From Pseudorhodoplanes sinuspersici (lineage in GTDB: Bacteria > Pseudomonadota > Alphaproteobacteria > Rhizobiales > Xanthobacteraceae), in NCBI RefSeq assembly GCF_002119765.1, contig NZ_CP021112.1:3528501-3592500 (forward strand): a stretch of DNA of 64,000 bases, written 5' to 3'. The notes under the pieces were generated by a model. That model made no database searches. It was not told where the DNA came from and worked only from the letters and a program-made list of their open reading frames with translations. Positions 17,267 through 26,859 of the stretch are shown one piece after another. Position numbers and translations under genes: made by a program. Each line of letters begins with the position of its first letter. Position 1 is the first letter of the stretch.

Positions 17267-18271
17267 TCAGGGCTTGGCGATACCGACTGTGTCGGGCGAG
17301 ACCTTCGCTTTTCCGGCGGCATGAAGCTGCCACGCCGTCGACTGGATGGCAGGCATCGCCGCTTTCGTCCCTTCGTCGCCATAGACCGGCGAGAATTGGG
17401 CACCGTTGGTTTGCGCGTATTTCTTGATCGAGTCGGATTTTGCGATCACGTTCTTCCAGACCATATCCATGGTCTCGCGCACATTGGCCGGCACATCCTT
17501 ATGGATGAAGATGCCGAAGTAATTTGCATCCGGCTTGAAGCCCGACACAGATGACGTCACCGCAGGAATTGTGCCAAACCCCTCCAGTTCAAGCGGCTTG
17601 TCTGAGAGAACGGCGAGCGGACGAAGGCGCTTGGCGCGGATCATGGCTGCCTGTTCGACTGCGAGCTGGGTGGTGAGCTCGGTCTCGCCTGCCACCGTTG
17701 CATTCACGGCCGGATTGCCGCCGTCGTAACTGACGTGTTTATAGGTGACGTTCAGCGCGCGGGTGAAACCTTCGATTGCCGCATGTCCCGACGAGTTGAT
17801 GCCGGCCGTGGCGACCGACACACCGTTCGGCTTCGCCTGCATCGCCTTCACAAGATCCTGCGCATCCTTATAGGGTGCGCTCGGATTGGCGCCGAGCACC
17901 GACACATTGATCACGCTGAGATAGGGACGCCAGTCGGCGAAACGCGTGTCGAGCAATCCGCTGACCGCATAGGTGCCGATATCCTTCGCTGCTCCAGACG
18001 TCCAGGTGTAGCCGTCCTTGGCTGCTTCCAGCGCGCTCTTCGTCCCAATCGAACCGGAGGCGCCGGGTTGATTGATGACGACGATTTTCTGACCGAGCGC
18101 CTTCTCGACCTCGGCGGCGGTGACGCGCACCACCTGATCGGTCGAGCCGCCGGCAGCCCAAGGTACGATGATGGTGATCGGGCGTTCTGGCTTCCACGGA
18201 TAGTTTTGTGCCGATGCCGTGCCGGCCATTGCCAGAACGGCAGACGCAATAAGGGCGCCTGTTCGCAACAT
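17267..18271 (-). CDS. tctC: Tripartite tricarboxylate transporter substrate-binding protein TctC
   Basis: The 334-residue product is the periplasmic receptor (Bug family). A Sec signal peptide ends at TASA, followed by the typical YPWKPERPITIIVPWAAGGS-like mature start; the Bug motif NQPGASGSIGT near residue 75 and the DGYTW segment follow. The ATG at 18271 is preceded by GGGAGG at seven bases. Bug proteins bind carboxylated ligands in a Venus-flytrap cleft. It is the first gene of a tctC-tctB-tctA-isomerase operon and carries a TetR-type operator candidate upstream. Confidence 0.94.
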   Translation of the reverse strand: MLRTGALIASAVLAMAGTASAQNYPWKPERPITIIVPWAAGGSTDQVVRVTAAEVEKALGQKIVVINQPGASGSIGTKSALEAAKDGYTWTSGAAKDIGTYAVSGLLDTRFADWRPYLSVINVSVLGANPSAPYKDAQDLVKAMQAKPNGVSVATAGINSSGHAAIEGFTRALNVTYKHVSYDGGNPAVNATVAGETELTTQLAVEQAAMIRAKRLRPLAVLSDKPLELEGFGTIPAVTSSVSGFKPDANYFGIFIHKDVPANVRETMDMVWKNVIAKSDSIKKYAQTNGAQFSPVYGDEGTKAAMPAIQSTAWQLHAAGKAKVSPDTVGIAKP

Positions 18272-18376
18272 CGAAAATCCTCCCAAAATCCTTTTGTCCG
18301 GCTTTTGCCAGTTTGGATCAGGTTACCCAGCGGCCGCAGCGATGGGCAATCCCGCCCACTACGACCTTCCGCTAAG

Positions 18377-18390
18377 TAACCGTCTAGTTA
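18377..18390. promoter_or_regulatory. Candidate TetR operator upstream of tctC
   Basis: TAACCGTCTAGTTA contains the inverted arms TAAC and GTTA separated by six bases, about 110 bp upstream of the tctC start and downstream of the TetR gene end. TetR regulators of acyl-CoA and organic acid genes often bind TAACCGNNCGGTTA-like sites; only the outer arms match perfectly here. Confidence 0.45.
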
Positions 18391-18534
18391 AAAGTGCAAC
18401 ATGCCGGCGGAAAGTGCAAGAGGGAACAGGCTGGCAAAATGCTGTTCGTCCCCGAGAAAGCGAAAAGCCTCTCTGGATTCACGCTTTTGTGGCAGTGAGC
18501 GGAGATCGGACGCGTCCGCCTCTAACGCTGGAGG

Positions 18535-19194
18535 TTAAGGCCGCAAATAACCCAGCACGACGTCTTCGATATGTTTGCCGCGTTCGGCCAGAGCCTCGCG
18601 TTCGCTGAGATCTCGCCCGAAAATCGTCGACAGCGTGAAGCGGTTCGACATGTAGAAAAATCCAAGCGATGCGATGCTGACGTAAAGCTGCACCGGATCA
18701 ACACCGGTCCGGAATACCTTCTCCCGCACCCCACGCTCCAGCAGGGCGGTAATGATTCCGACCAGCGGCGAATGCAATTCGCGGATTTTCTTTGACGTCT
18801 TCAAATGGCGTGCACGATGCAGATTTTCGGTATTCAGGAGGCTGAGAAATTCCGGATGTTCGATAAAGTAATTCCAGGTAAAAGCGACCAGTTCGCGCAT
18901 CGCATCGGCAGGATCGCGATCAGTTAGATGCATGTTAATCTCGGCGTTGCGGATATCGGCATAGCTGCCTTCCAGCACGGCGAGATAAAGCCCGTTCTTG
19001 TCGCCGAAATAATAATAGATCATCCGCTTGTTAACGCCGGACCGCCGGGCGATCTCATCCACCCGTGCGCCGTCGAGGCCATGCGCGGTGAATTCTCCGG
19101 TCGCGGCGGCAAGGATCGAAGCGCGCGTTCGCTCGGGGTCGCGCTCGCCAGGCGGGCGGCGTGCCGCCTTGGTTTTCGGAATGGCAGCGTCCAT
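18535..19194 (-). CDS. TetR/AcrR family transcriptional regulator
   Basis: The 219-residue protein has an N-terminal TetR helix-turn-helix (about 22-68; GLDGARVDEIARRSGVNKRM then IYYYFGDKNGLY) and a C-terminal all-helical ligand domain of the TetR_C_31/RutR-like type. It lies on the same strand as the acyl-CoA dehydrogenase and FadJ-type genes (9 bp after the former), and before the Tct operon. Control of either set is plausible; a TAAC-N6-GTTA dyad upstream of tctC is a candidate target. Confidence 0.92.
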   Translation of the reverse strand: MDAAIPKTKAARRPPGERDPERTRASILAAATGEFTAHGLDGARVDEIARRSGVNKRMIYYYFGDKNGLYLAVLEGSYADIRNAEINMHLTDRDPADAMRELVAFTWNYFIEHPEFLSLLNTENLHRARHLKTSKKIRELHSPLVGIITALLERGVREKVFRTGVDPVQLYVSIASLGFFYMSNRFTLSTIFGRDLSEREALAERGKHIEDVVLGYLRP

Positions 19195-19203
19195 CAGTGA
19201 ACT

Positions 19204-20436
19204 CTATACGTTAGAGCCAGCGTCGACACCACCCGTCGCGTGCTTGCGCAATTCCATCTTGGCAATTGTCTCGCGATGCACTTCGTCCGGTCCGTCGAGA
19301 ATGCGGATCGAGCGGGCACGCGCATAAGCGTAGGCCAGATGAAAGTCCTGAGATAGGCCGCCGGCGCCACAAATCTGGATGGCGCGGTCGACGACTTTCT
19401 GCGCCATGTTAGGCGCGACCACCTTGATCATCGCAATCTCAGCGCGCGCAGCCTTGGTACCGAACTCATCGATCATGCGTGCTGCATGGAGTGTCAGCAG
19501 CCGGGCCTGATCGATCTCCATTCGTGATTCGGCGATCCAGTGCCGCGTCACACCCTGATCCGCCAGCGGCTTGCCGAACGCCTTGCGCGTCAGTGCTCGC
19601 CGGCACAGCGTTTCCAATGCGCGCTCCGCCAGCCCGATCGTGCGCATGCAATGGTGGATGCGGCCGGGACCGAGCCGGCCCTGTGCGATTTCGAAACCAC
19701 GGCCTTCGCCAACCAATATGTTCGAGGCTGGCACGCGCACATTCACGAACGAAACTTCCGCATGGCCGTGTGGCGCGTCGTCATAACCGAACACCGTGAG
19801 CGGCCGGATCACCGTCACGCCGGGGGTATCCATCGGTACAAGGATCATCGATTGCTGCTTGTGCGACGGGGCGTCCGGCTCGGTACGTCCCATCATAATC
19901 GCGATTTTGCAGCGCTTGTCCGGTGCACCTGTGGTCCACCACTTGCGGCCGTTGATGACGTAAGTGTCGCCGTCGCGCGTGATCTCCGTGCGGATATTGG
20001 TGGCGTCGGACGACGCAACGTCCGGCTCGGTCATCGCAAAGCAGGAGCGGATTTCTCCCTCCATCAAGGGCGGCAACCAGCGCTGTTTCTGTTCCTCGCT
20101 GCCGTAGAGGATCAGCGTTTCCATGTTGCCGGTATCGGGGGCGGAGCAATTGAATGTCTCCGGCCCGATCGGCGAGCGGCCCATGATTTCACACAAGGGC
20201 GCATATTCGAGATTGGTCAGGCCTTCGGCGAAATGTGCCTTTGGCAGCCACAGATTCCAGAGCTTCGCCGTTTTGGCCTTGGCCTTCAGTTCCGTCGTAA
20301 TCGGCAGTTCAGACCAGTGGTCCGATGCTTCTTTCAACTGGCGTTCGAAAACAGCCTCTGCCGGATAGACATGCTCGTTCATGAACGCTGTCAGCCGCTT
20401 CGCCAGATCATCGGCTCGCGGTGACGAAGCGTTCAT
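19204..20436 (-). CDS. Acyl-CoA dehydrogenase family protein (ACAD10/11-like)
   Basis: This 410-residue flavoprotein dehydrogenates an acyl-CoA at the alpha-beta bond. FAD- and substrate-binding motifs are visible: [15 protein letters not shown] (residues about 135-150), GRKWWTTGA, and the C-terminal [19 protein letters not shown] and [17 protein letters not shown]. The sequence resembles the ACAD10/11 group. The ATG at 20436 starts two bases after the FadJ-like stop; a TTG at 20442 overlaps it. Together with the fusion enzyme upstream it forms a short beta-oxidation unit. Confidence 0.93.
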   Translation of the reverse strand: MNASSPRADDLAKRLTAFMNEHVYPAEAVFERQLKEASDHWSELPITTELKAKAKTAKLWNLWLPKAHFAEGLTNLEYAPLCEIMGRSPIGPETFNCSAPDTGNMETLILYGSEEQKQRWLPPLMEGEIRSCFAMTEPDVASSDATNIRTEITRDGDTYVINGRKWWTTGAPDKRCKIAIMMGRTEPDAPSHKQQSMILVPMDTPGVTVIRPLTVFGYDDAPHGHAEVSFVNVRVPASNILVGEGRGFEIAQGRLGPGRIHHCMRTIGLAERALETLCRRALTRKAFGKPLADQGVTRHWIAESRMEIDQARLLTLHAARMIDEFGTKAARAEIAMIKVVAPNMAQKVVDRAIQICGAGGLSQDFHLAYAYARARSIRILDGPDEVHRETIAKMELRKHATGGVDAGSNV

Positions 20437-20438
20437 GA

Positions 20439-22529
20439 TCAATCGTCCTTGCCTAAAGAACCAAAGCCGCGGCCTTCGGTAGCCAGCTTCACCAGCAGCG
20501 GTGCGGGTTCGTGCTTCTTGTCGCCGGTCTGCTTGGCGAATTCGGTCAGCCGGTCGCGGATATAAGGCAAGCCAACCTGATCGGCATAATACATCGGACC
20601 GCCGCGCCAGATCGGGAAGCCATAGCCATAGACCCAGATGACGTCGATGTCGCCCGGCCGCTGCGCAATGCCCTCTTCAAGGATGCGTGCGCCCTCGTTG
20701 ATCATCGGGAACAGCAGGCGTTCGAGGATATCATCGCGCGAGAGCGTGCGCCGTTCGATGCCGAGCCGCTTCGATGTTGCGACAATCAAGGCTTCGACTT
20801 CAGGATCGGGCTTTGGCGTACGCGAGCCGGCCTCATAGAGATAGAAGCCTTTGCCGGTCTTCTGACCGAAGCGGCCCATTTCGCAAAGCTGGTCGGCGAT
20901 CTCGGCCTTGGCGCCTTGGGCCTTGCGCATCCGCCAGGAGATGTCGAGGCCGGCGAGATCGGTGACGCCGAAGACGCCGAGCGGGAAACCGAACCATGTC
21001 AGCGCGCCGTCGATATCCTGCGGTAGCGCACCTTCCAGCAGCAGCCGTTCCGCCTCGGTCGAACGCACGCGCAGGATGCGGTTGCCGACAAAGCCGTGGC
21101 ACACGCCGACCACAACCGGCACCTTGCCGATCTTGCGTGCGACGGAGATGGCAGTTGCCAGCAATTCCGGCTTGGTGTCGGCGCCGCGCACGATTTCGAG
21201 AAGGCGCATGACATTCGCCGGGCTGAAAAAGTGCATGCCGAGCACGGACTCGGGCCGCTTGGTGAAATGCGCGATCTCGTTGACATCGAGATAGGAGGTA
21301 TTGGTCGCGAGGATCGCGCCCGGCTTGCTGGTGGCATCCAGCCTGCCCATGACATCGCGCTTGACGCCAATATCCTCGAATACGGCTTCGATCACCATGT
21401 CGGCGTCGGCCACGGCGCTCACATCGGTCGTACCGTTCATCAGACCGAGACGGATATCGACGTCTTCCGAGCTCATGCCGCCGCGCTTGGCGGACGCCTG
21501 GTAGTTTTTCGCGACCAGATCGAGGCCGCGCTTCAACGCTTCGTCGCTTGTTTCAAGAATCGTCACGGGGATGCCGGCATTGGCAAAGCACATGGCAATG
21601 CCGCCGCCCATCGTGCCGGCGCCGATCACCGCGGCGCGTTTGATATCGAGCGGCTTTACGCCCTTTGGCAGATCGGCGATCTTTGCCGCCTCGCGTTCCG
21701 CAAAGAAGATGTGGCGCTGCGCCTTGGATTGCTCGCCGGTCTTCAAGTCCTGGAAAACCTCGCGCTCGCGCACGAGTGCCTCATCCACCGGGACATCGAG
21801 CGTCCAGCGGAGTGCCTCGATCGCCTTTGCTGGAGCATGCAGTCCGCGCGATCGCTTCAGGTAGGGCGCCGCCAGTTCGTCGAATTTCGAAGGGGTCGCG
21901 CGCAGCTGCGTGAGCTTGTCGTCACGGTCGCGCGCGCGAATGAGAGGGCGCTTCTCGGCGACCACACGTTTGGCGAACGCAATCGCAGAGCCGACCAGAT
22001 CATCGGAGACAATCTCATCGACCAAGCCAGAACTCAGCGCGTCCTCTGCGTCGATCGGGTCGCCAGACAGGATCATGGCCATCGCCTTGTCCATGCCGAC
22101 GAGGCGCGGCAGACGCTGGGTTCCGCCCGCGCCCGGCATCAGGCCAAGCTTGATTTCCGGCAGGCCCAATTTCGCACCCGGCGCTACGACACGGAAATGG
22201 CAACCAAGGGCGATCTCCAGCCCGCCGCCCAAAGGCGTGCCATGCAGCGCCGCCACGACCGGCTTTGGCATCGCGTCAATCGTGTCGATCACATCGCTTG
22301 TTGTCGGCACCGTCGGTGGCTTGTTGAATTCGGTGATGTCGGCGCCGGCGATGAAGGTTCGGCCCGCGGCCGTCAGCACCACGGCATCGATGACAGTATC
22401 CTCGCGGGCTTTGGCTAGCGCTTCGGCGAGACCTTTGCGCATCGCCGAAGTGAGCGCATTCACAGGCGGATTGTTGACGGTGATAACCGCGACTGAATCT
22501 TCGCGGCGAAACTCGACGATTTCAGACAC
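20439..22529 (-). CDS. FadJ-type bifunctional enoyl-CoA hydratase/3-hydroxyacyl-CoA dehydrogenase
   Basis: About 696 residues if started at the GTG at 22529, where homology begins ([20 protein letters not shown]); in-frame ATGs up to 22592 would add 7-21 residues. The N-terminal crotonase domain (1-180) has the oxyanion motifs AGADITEF and [18 protein letters not shown], with the catalytic Glu in [14 protein letters not shown]. The NAD-binding domain (about 290-475) begins [14 protein letters not shown] and carries the catalytic His in [12 protein letters not shown]. Two 3HCDH C-terminal domains follow. It performs hydration and oxidation steps of beta-oxidation and is coupled to the acyl-CoA dehydrogenase gene. 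Confidence 0.94.
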   Translation of the reverse strand: MSEIVEFRREDSVAVITVNNPPVNALTSAMRKGLAEALAKAREDTVIDAVVLTAAGRTFIAGADITEFNKPPTVPTTSDVIDTIDAMPKPVVAALHGTPLGGGLEIALGCHFRVVAPGAKLGLPEIKLGLMPGAGGTQRLPRLVGMDKAMAMILSGDPIDAEDALSSGLVDEIVSDDLVGSAIAFAKRVVAEKRPLIRARDRDDKLTQLRATPSKFDELAAPYLKRSRGLHAPAKAIEALRWTLDVPVDEALVREREVFQDLKTGEQSKAQRHIFFAEREAAKIADLPKGVKPLDIKRAAVIGAGTMGGGIAMCFANAGIPVTILETSDEALKRGLDLVAKNYQASAKRGGMSSEDVDIRLGLMNGTTDVSAVADADMVIEAVFEDIGVKRDVMGRLDATSKPGAILATNTSYLDVNEIAHFTKRPESVLGMHFFSPANVMRLLEIVRGADTKPELLATAISVARKIGKVPVVVGVCHGFVGNRILRVRSTEAERLLLEGALPQDIDGALTWFGFPLGVFGVTDLAGLDISWRMRKAQGAKAEIADQLCEMGRFGQKTGKGFYLYEAGSRTPKPDPEVEALIVATSKRLGIERRTLSRDDILERLLFPMINEGARILEEGIAQRPGDIDVIWVYGYGFPIWRGGPMYYADQVGLPYIRDRLTEFAKQTGDKKHEPAPLLVKLATEGRGFGSLGKDD

Positions 22530-22741
22530 AATTTGATCCCGGACAGAGCGGCCATGTAGCCGCAGCAAGGCCATGGGGCCGGTGGGCCGCATGTTTATGA
22601 ACGAGGGGCGGCGGTGTCAAACCGGCTCTCAGCCATGCAGGTCCGGTATCTTAGTGTCCTAAGTTTCGTGGCATATAGCAATTGCCGTTCCGGTACAGGC
22701 GTGCATGATCCGCGCCGTCGTGAGAATGAAAGGGAAGGCCA

Positions 22742-23563
22742 GTGGCTTCGATAATAGAACAGACACGGGTGGATGTCGCCCTCGGCAACCGGATCCTCGC
22801 CAATGAAGGCATCCTCGATGCCTTCGGACATGTCAGCATCCGCAACCCCACCAATCCAAACCGCTATTTCCTCTCGCGCTCGCGCTCGCCGGAACTGGTG
22901 GAGCCGGGCGACGTGCTGGAATACGACCTCGATTCGAACCCCGTGAAGTCGACCAAAGAGCGCCTCTACGCCGAGCGCGTGATTCATGGCGAGATGTACA
23001 AGGCGCGGCCCGATGTGATGGCGGTGGTGCATCACCATGCGCCGGCCGTGATGCCCTTCGTCATCGCCGGTGTGGAGTTGCAGCCGGTGATGCATCTTGG
23101 CGCGGTAATTGGTCCGAAGGTCCCGTTCTGGGATCAGTATGACGAATTCGGCGATACGAACCTGCTGCTGGTCAAGCCGGAAGAGGGGGCCTCGCTCGCT
23201 CGCGCGCTCGGCCAGGCGCCGCTCGTGCTGATGAAGGGGCACGGGGCGACCGTGGTCGGCAGCAACGTGCAGGAACTGGTTTTCCGCACGATTTATTCCT
23301 GCCGCAACGCCGAGTATCAGTTCCTTGCCAAAATGCTGGGCAATGTTTCGACCCTGCGCCCGGGTGAGGTGGAGAAATCGGCGCAAATCCATTCCATGCC
23401 GACCTCCAGTTTCAGGACCTGGGAATATTGGACGACGCGACTTGAAAAGGCCGGCAACGGTCTGCGGGCCCGCCGCAGCGGCAAAAAGCCGGTTGGCGCC
23501 AGCCGCAAGCGTGCTAGCGTCGCGAAAGCGAAAGCAAAAAAAGTAAAAGGGAGGAAACGATGA
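22742..23563 (+). CDS. Class II aldolase/adducin family protein with basic C-terminal tail
   Basis: The 273-residue protein starts at a GTG preceded by AGGGAAGG. The class II aldolase fold is clear: GNRILANEGILDAFGHVSIRN split over residues 15-35, the zinc ligands in VVHHHAPAV (about 97-101) and KGHGATVVG (about 165). Members include fuculose-phosphate aldolase, but this subgroup often acts as a decarboxylase or lyase on aromatic or hydroxy acids. The last 35 residues are strongly basic (for example RKRASVAKAKAKKVKGRKR), unusual for the family. The stop overlaps the next SBP start (ATGA). Confidence 0.88.
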   Translation: MASIIEQTRVDVALGNRILANEGILDAFGHVSIRNPTNPNRYFLSRSRSPELVEPGDVLEYDLDSNPVKSTKERLYAERVIHGEMYKARPDVMAVVHHHAPAVMPFVIAGVELQPVMHLGAVIGPKVPFWDQYDEFGDTNLLLVKPEEGASLARALGQAPLVLMKGHGATVVGSNVQELVFRTIYSCRNAEYQFLAKMLGNVSTLRPGEVEKSAQIHSMPTSSFRTWEYWTTRLEKAGNGLRARRSGKKPVGASRKRASVAKAKAKKVKGRKR

Positions 23564-24516
23564 AGTCCGCCAAGGCGCTGATCGGCGCAGCGATACTCGC
23601 TACACTGGCTAATGCTCCAGCATTCGCGCAGGACGCGCTGAAAATCGCCATCGGCCAAATCAATAATTGGGAAAACCAGCCGCCGACCCTCGGTCAGGAC
23701 GCTGGCATTTTTGCCAAGCAAAATCTCAAGGTTGAGGCGGTCGGTACTGCCGGTGCTGGTGAGACCATCCAGGCGGTGATCTCCGGCAGCGCCGATCTCG
23801 GCGCGGGCGTCGGCGTCGCCGGCGCAATGCGTGCGTTTGCGAAGGGCGCTCCGGTGCGAGTCCTGCTGCCTGCGTTCACCGGCACTGGTGACCTTTATTG
23901 GTATGTGAAGGCAGATTCGCCGATCAAGTCGGTGAAGGATATCACCGACAAGAATACGATCGCCTATTCGACCAACGGGTCGTCGACCAACAATCTCGTG
24001 CTGGCGTTCGGACAGGAACTGGGCGTCAAGGCAAAGCCAACGGCGACCGGCGGCCAGCCTGGTACACTGACATCAGTGATGAGCGGCCAGATCGATATCG
24101 GCTGGGCCGCGCCGCCATTCGGCGTCAAGGAGATCAAAGATGGCAAGATCCGCATTGTTCTGCGCGGCAGTGATGTGCCTTCGCTGAAGGGTCAAACAGT
24201 GCGCGCCATCATCGTCAACGCCGATGCGCTGAAAAACAAGAAAGACGCGATCATGCGGTTCGTGAAAGCCTATCGCGAGAGCGTGGACTGGATGTATTCC
24301 GATCCCAAGGCCGTCTCGATGTATGCACAGAAGATCAAGTCGGATGAAGGCTTGCTGAAGGAATCGATCGCCGAATTCCATCCGAAGGAGACGATGCAGT
24401 CCGACAAGATGGCCGATCTCGACGGTGCAGTCGCCGATGCGGTGAAGCTGAAATTCCTTGAGGCTCCGCTGACAAAGGAACAACTAGTTGAGTTCTTGCA
24501 AATTCCTCCGCGTTAA
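23560..24516 (+). CDS. NitT/TauT-type ABC substrate-binding protein, copy 1
   Basis: The 318-residue exported protein has a Sec signal peptide (cleavage after AFA at residue 23), then an SBP type 2 fold of the NMT1/SsuA group: PPTLGQDAGIFAKQNLKVE, SGSADLGAGVGVAGAMRAF, MSGQIDIGWAAPPFG. It is about half identical by eye to the next gene product. No permease or ATPase gene is adjacent, so it must work with a transporter encoded elsewhere or serve another role. It is coupled to the aldolase gene by ATGA and has GGGAGGAAA before its start. Confidence 0.9.
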   Translation: MKSAKALIGAAILATLANAPAFAQDALKIAIGQINNWENQPPTLGQDAGIFAKQNLKVEAVGTAGAGETIQAVISGSADLGAGVGVAGAMRAFAKGAPVRVLLPAFTGTGDLYWYVKADSPIKSVKDITDKNTIAYSTNGSSTNNLVLAFGQELGVKAKPTATGGQPGTLTSVMSGQIDIGWAAPPFGVKEIKDGKIRIVLRGSDVPSLKGQTVRAIIVNADALKNKKDAIMRFVKAYRESVDWMYSDPKAVSMYAQKIKSDEGLLKESIAEFHPKETMQSDKMADLDGAVADAVKLKFLEAPLTKEQLVEFLQIPPR

Positions 24517-24541
24517 ACGCTGGGATAGCAGGAGAGCGAAC

Positions 24542-25504
24542 ATGATCCGTATGGTGACGGCCGCCGCAGCACTTGCTGTGCAAGTCGTGTGCATGTCGGG
24601 GGCGTTCGCCGCCGACACGCTTAAAGTCGCGATCGGCCAGATCGATGCGTGGGCGAATATGGCGCCCACGCTCGGCATGAAAGCCGGCATTTTCCAGAAG
24701 CACGGTATCGTGCTGGAAAATTTTGGTACACAGGGCGCTGGAGAAACACTGCAAGCGGTGATCTCCGGCTCTGCCGATATTGGTATTGGTGTCGGCACCT
24801 CCGGCGCGATGCGCGCTTTCGTCAAAGGCGCGCCGATTCGCGTCATCTCATCCAGCTATACTGGCGTTCAGGACCAGTTCTGGTATGTGCCGGCCAATTC
24901 GCCGATCAAGAGCATGGCGGATGCGACCGACAAGAACACGATGTCGTATTCCACCAACGGCTCGACCTCGCACAACATCGCCCTCGGTTTCGTCAAGCAG
25001 CTTGGTGTGAAAGCCAAGCCGACCGCGACCGGCGGGCCACCCGCAACACTGACCATGACGATGAGTGGCCAGATCGATATCGGCTGGGCTGTTGTGCCGT
25101 TTGCATTGACGGAAGTGCAGGAAGGCAAGATTCGCATCATCGCCCGCGGCAATGATGTGCCCTCGCTGAAGGATCAGACGGTGCGGGTGCAGATCGTCAA
25201 CGCCAATGCGCTCAAGGCAAAGAAGGATGTCTTTATTCGTTTCATGCGGGCTTATCGCGAAGCGCTGGACTGGATGTATACCAGCCCCGACGCGGTGAGA
25301 ATGTATGCAGAGATCATCAAGAAGCCCGAGAGTCTTGTGATCCTGCAGCGTGACCAGTTCAATCCGAAGGAGGCGATGTCGCCAGACCGGCTTTCGGATC
25401 TGGACGGCGTCATGAAGGATGCCGTTGACGTGAAGTTCCTCGACGCGCCGCTGACCAAGGAACAACTCAACGAGTTGTTCCAGATCCCGCCGGCGGGGTC
25501 ATAA
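24542..25504 (+). CDS. NitT/TauT-type ABC substrate-binding protein, copy 2
   Basis: The 320-residue product is a tandem paralogue of the preceding SBP: KVAIGQIDAWANMAPTLGMK, SGSADIGIGVGTSGAMRAF and MSGQIDIGWAVVPFA line up with it across the whole length. A Sec signal peptide ends at AFA. The ATG at 24542 follows GGAGAGCGAAC; an earlier in-frame ATG at 24488 lies inside copy 1. Differences in the ligand loop (for example YTGVQDQFWYV against FTGTGDLYWYV) suggest a related but distinct ligand. Confidence 0.9.
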   Translation: MIRMVTAAAALAVQVVCMSGAFAADTLKVAIGQIDAWANMAPTLGMKAGIFQKHGIVLENFGTQGAGETLQAVISGSADIGIGVGTSGAMRAFVKGAPIRVISSSYTGVQDQFWYVPANSPIKSMADATDKNTMSYSTNGSTSHNIALGFVKQLGVKAKPTATGGPPATLTMTMSGQIDIGWAVVPFALTEVQEGKIRIIARGNDVPSLKDQTVRVQIVNANALKAKKDVFIRFMRAYREALDWMYTSPDAVRMYAEIIKKPESLVILQRDQFNPKEAMSPDRLSDLDGVMKDAVDVKFLDAPLTKEQLNELFQIPPAGS

Positions 25505-25529
25505 CCCGGAAAGGTGAGCCGACGAAAAC

Positions 25530-26420
25530 TTACTTGCGGTTCCCAGCCGCTTCGCTGATCGCCGCCAGCATGTCGTCACGGCCTTTGGCAACCGCGTCCT
25601 TGACCTGTGGCAGGCGGCCGATCTCGCCGAGTTGCTGCTGGCGTTCGATCGTGCCGTCCGTCATGAGCGGCGCGACGCCGAGCTCGCGCAATGTCTCCGC
25701 GACCTCGCGCATCTCCGCGGCCCGCCGAATGCCGTGGCTCGCCATGCGCTCGATGTTGTATTCGGACAGCTGGTTCCAGTCGAGCGTCGGGTAATTGTTT
25801 TTCAGTGACGCTGCGACCTGATCGACTACGCCAGCACGTGTTGCAGCAAGGAAGCATTCCAGCGTCAGCGCCTCGATACCCTTGATCATCACGCTGCGCA
25901 CCATCTTGATCGCCGCCGCAGCACCGACCTCGTCGCCGACGATCTGCGTGCGCATGCCGAGCGGCGTCAGCAGCGGCTCGACGGCTTTGGCATAAGGTCC
26001 CGCCAGCATCATCGGCGACTTGTGCCGCGCCGGATAGACCGCCGCAACGATGGCGACGTCGACATAGCGTGCGTCGTCGCCCAGCAGCTTTGCCGTCGCC
26101 AGCTTGCGTCCGGGCGAAACCGAATTGACGTCGAGATAGAAAGGCTTTCCCTTCAGATGCGCGGCCACCGACTGCGCCGCGTCATAGCTCGACGCCGCGG
26201 TGACGGCGGCAATCACCATCTCGGTATCGCGCACGGCCTCCTCCGCAGAGGTTGCGACCCTCACACCAATGGCTTTGGCGGATTCGACCAATTTTGCGCC
26301 GGCGGCTTGCGGAAACAGGATGTCCCAGGCGGCGATGTTCGTCACACCTTCCTCGCGCAGGCCAGCGGCGATCGCCTGACCCGCCTCGCCAAAACCGATG
26401 AAGGAAATCCGTGGACTCAT
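25530..26420 (-). CDS. NAD(P)-dependent dehydrogenase, 6-phosphogluconate-dehydrogenase-like with DUF1932 domain
   Basis: The 296-residue protein opens with a Rossmann motif, SFIGFGEAGQAIAAGL, then the DVNSVSPGRK segment and a catalytic-lysine region near KMVRSVMIKGIEALTLE. The C-terminal part matches the DUF1932 type (phosphogluconate-dehydrogenase-like C-terminal domain). Relatives oxidise beta-hydroxy acids. It overlaps the upstream thioesterase-like gene by ATGA and is convergent with SBP copy 2, so it belongs to the minus-strand operon SBP3-thioesterase-dehydrogenase. Confidence 0.88.
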   Translation of the reverse strand: MSPRISFIGFGEAGQAIAAGLREEGVTNIAAWDILFPQAAGAKLVESAKAIGVRVATSAEEAVRDTEMVIAAVTAASSYDAAQSVAAHLKGKPFYLDVNSVSPGRKLATAKLLGDDARYVDVAIVAAVYPARHKSPMMLAGPYAKAVEPLLTPLGMRTQIVGDEVGAAAAIKMVRSVMIKGIEALTLECFLAATRAGVVDQVAASLKNNYPTLDWNQLSEYNIERMASHGIRRAAEMREVAETLRELGVAPLMTDGTIERQQQLGEIGRLPQVKDAVAKGRDDMLAAISEAAGNRK

Positions 26421-26827
26421 ACCTCGCCCTTCAGTTTCTTCTGGATGCGCAGATCGAAGCGCTCGACATTGACGACCACGCGGCTATGCGTGCCGTCGCC
26501 GACGCGTTCCCGGTCATCGAAGGCTTCGACCCGGAAGGTGACGTTACGGCCATCGACCTTGGTGACTTCAGCCGTAGCCCGTAATGTCATGCCGACCGGG
26601 GTCGCCGCGTAATGGCCGACGTCAAGATGCGTGCCGAGACTTTGATGACCGGGCGGTAGCAGGCTCTCGATCGCATCCAGCGCCGCCGCTTCCATCATAT
26701 TGATCATCACCGGCGTCGCCAGCACCCGTACGCGGCCGGAGCCGACGCGCGGCGCCGTCTGCTCTTCGCCAACCAGAATCTGCGCGTGCCCTGTGAGGCC
26801 GGGCTTCAGCTTCGAATAATCTGTCAT
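26417..26827 (-). CDS. Fluoroacetyl-CoA thioesterase-like (FlK family) hotdog protein
   Basis: The 136-residue hotdog-fold protein resembles the FlK-type thioesterase group: MINMMEAAALDAIESLLPPG and GTHLDVGHYAATPVGM contain the Glu and His expected at the active site, and DGTHSRVVVNVERF ends the sheet. The ATG at 26827 is taken as start; a TTG at 26863 overlapping the SBP3 stop would add 12 residues. It probably hydrolyses a small acyl-CoA. It overlaps the downstream dehydrogenase by ATGA. Confidence 0.82.
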   Translation of the reverse strand: MTDYSKLKPGLTGHAQILVGEEQTAPRVGSGRVRVLATPVMINMMEAAALDAIESLLPPGHQSLGTHLDVGHYAATPVGMTLRATAEVTKVDGRNVTFRVEAFDDRERVGDGTHSRVVVNVERFDLRIQKKLKGEV

Positions 26828-26859
26828 TCGGAGGTTATGCGCGGTGCCAAGGACCGTCG

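Noticed and set aside
18441-18492. Further family A repeat between tctC and the TetR gene
   Set aside because: Only a few elements (TCGTCCCCGAGAAAGCG, CTGGATTCACGC) remain and the arms do not pair; at most a decayed copy.
21096-22418. Open frame of 440 codons on the plus strand opposite the FadJ-type gene
   Set aside because: Pure antisense shadow; the opposite strand has a well-conserved bifunctional enzyme over the full length.
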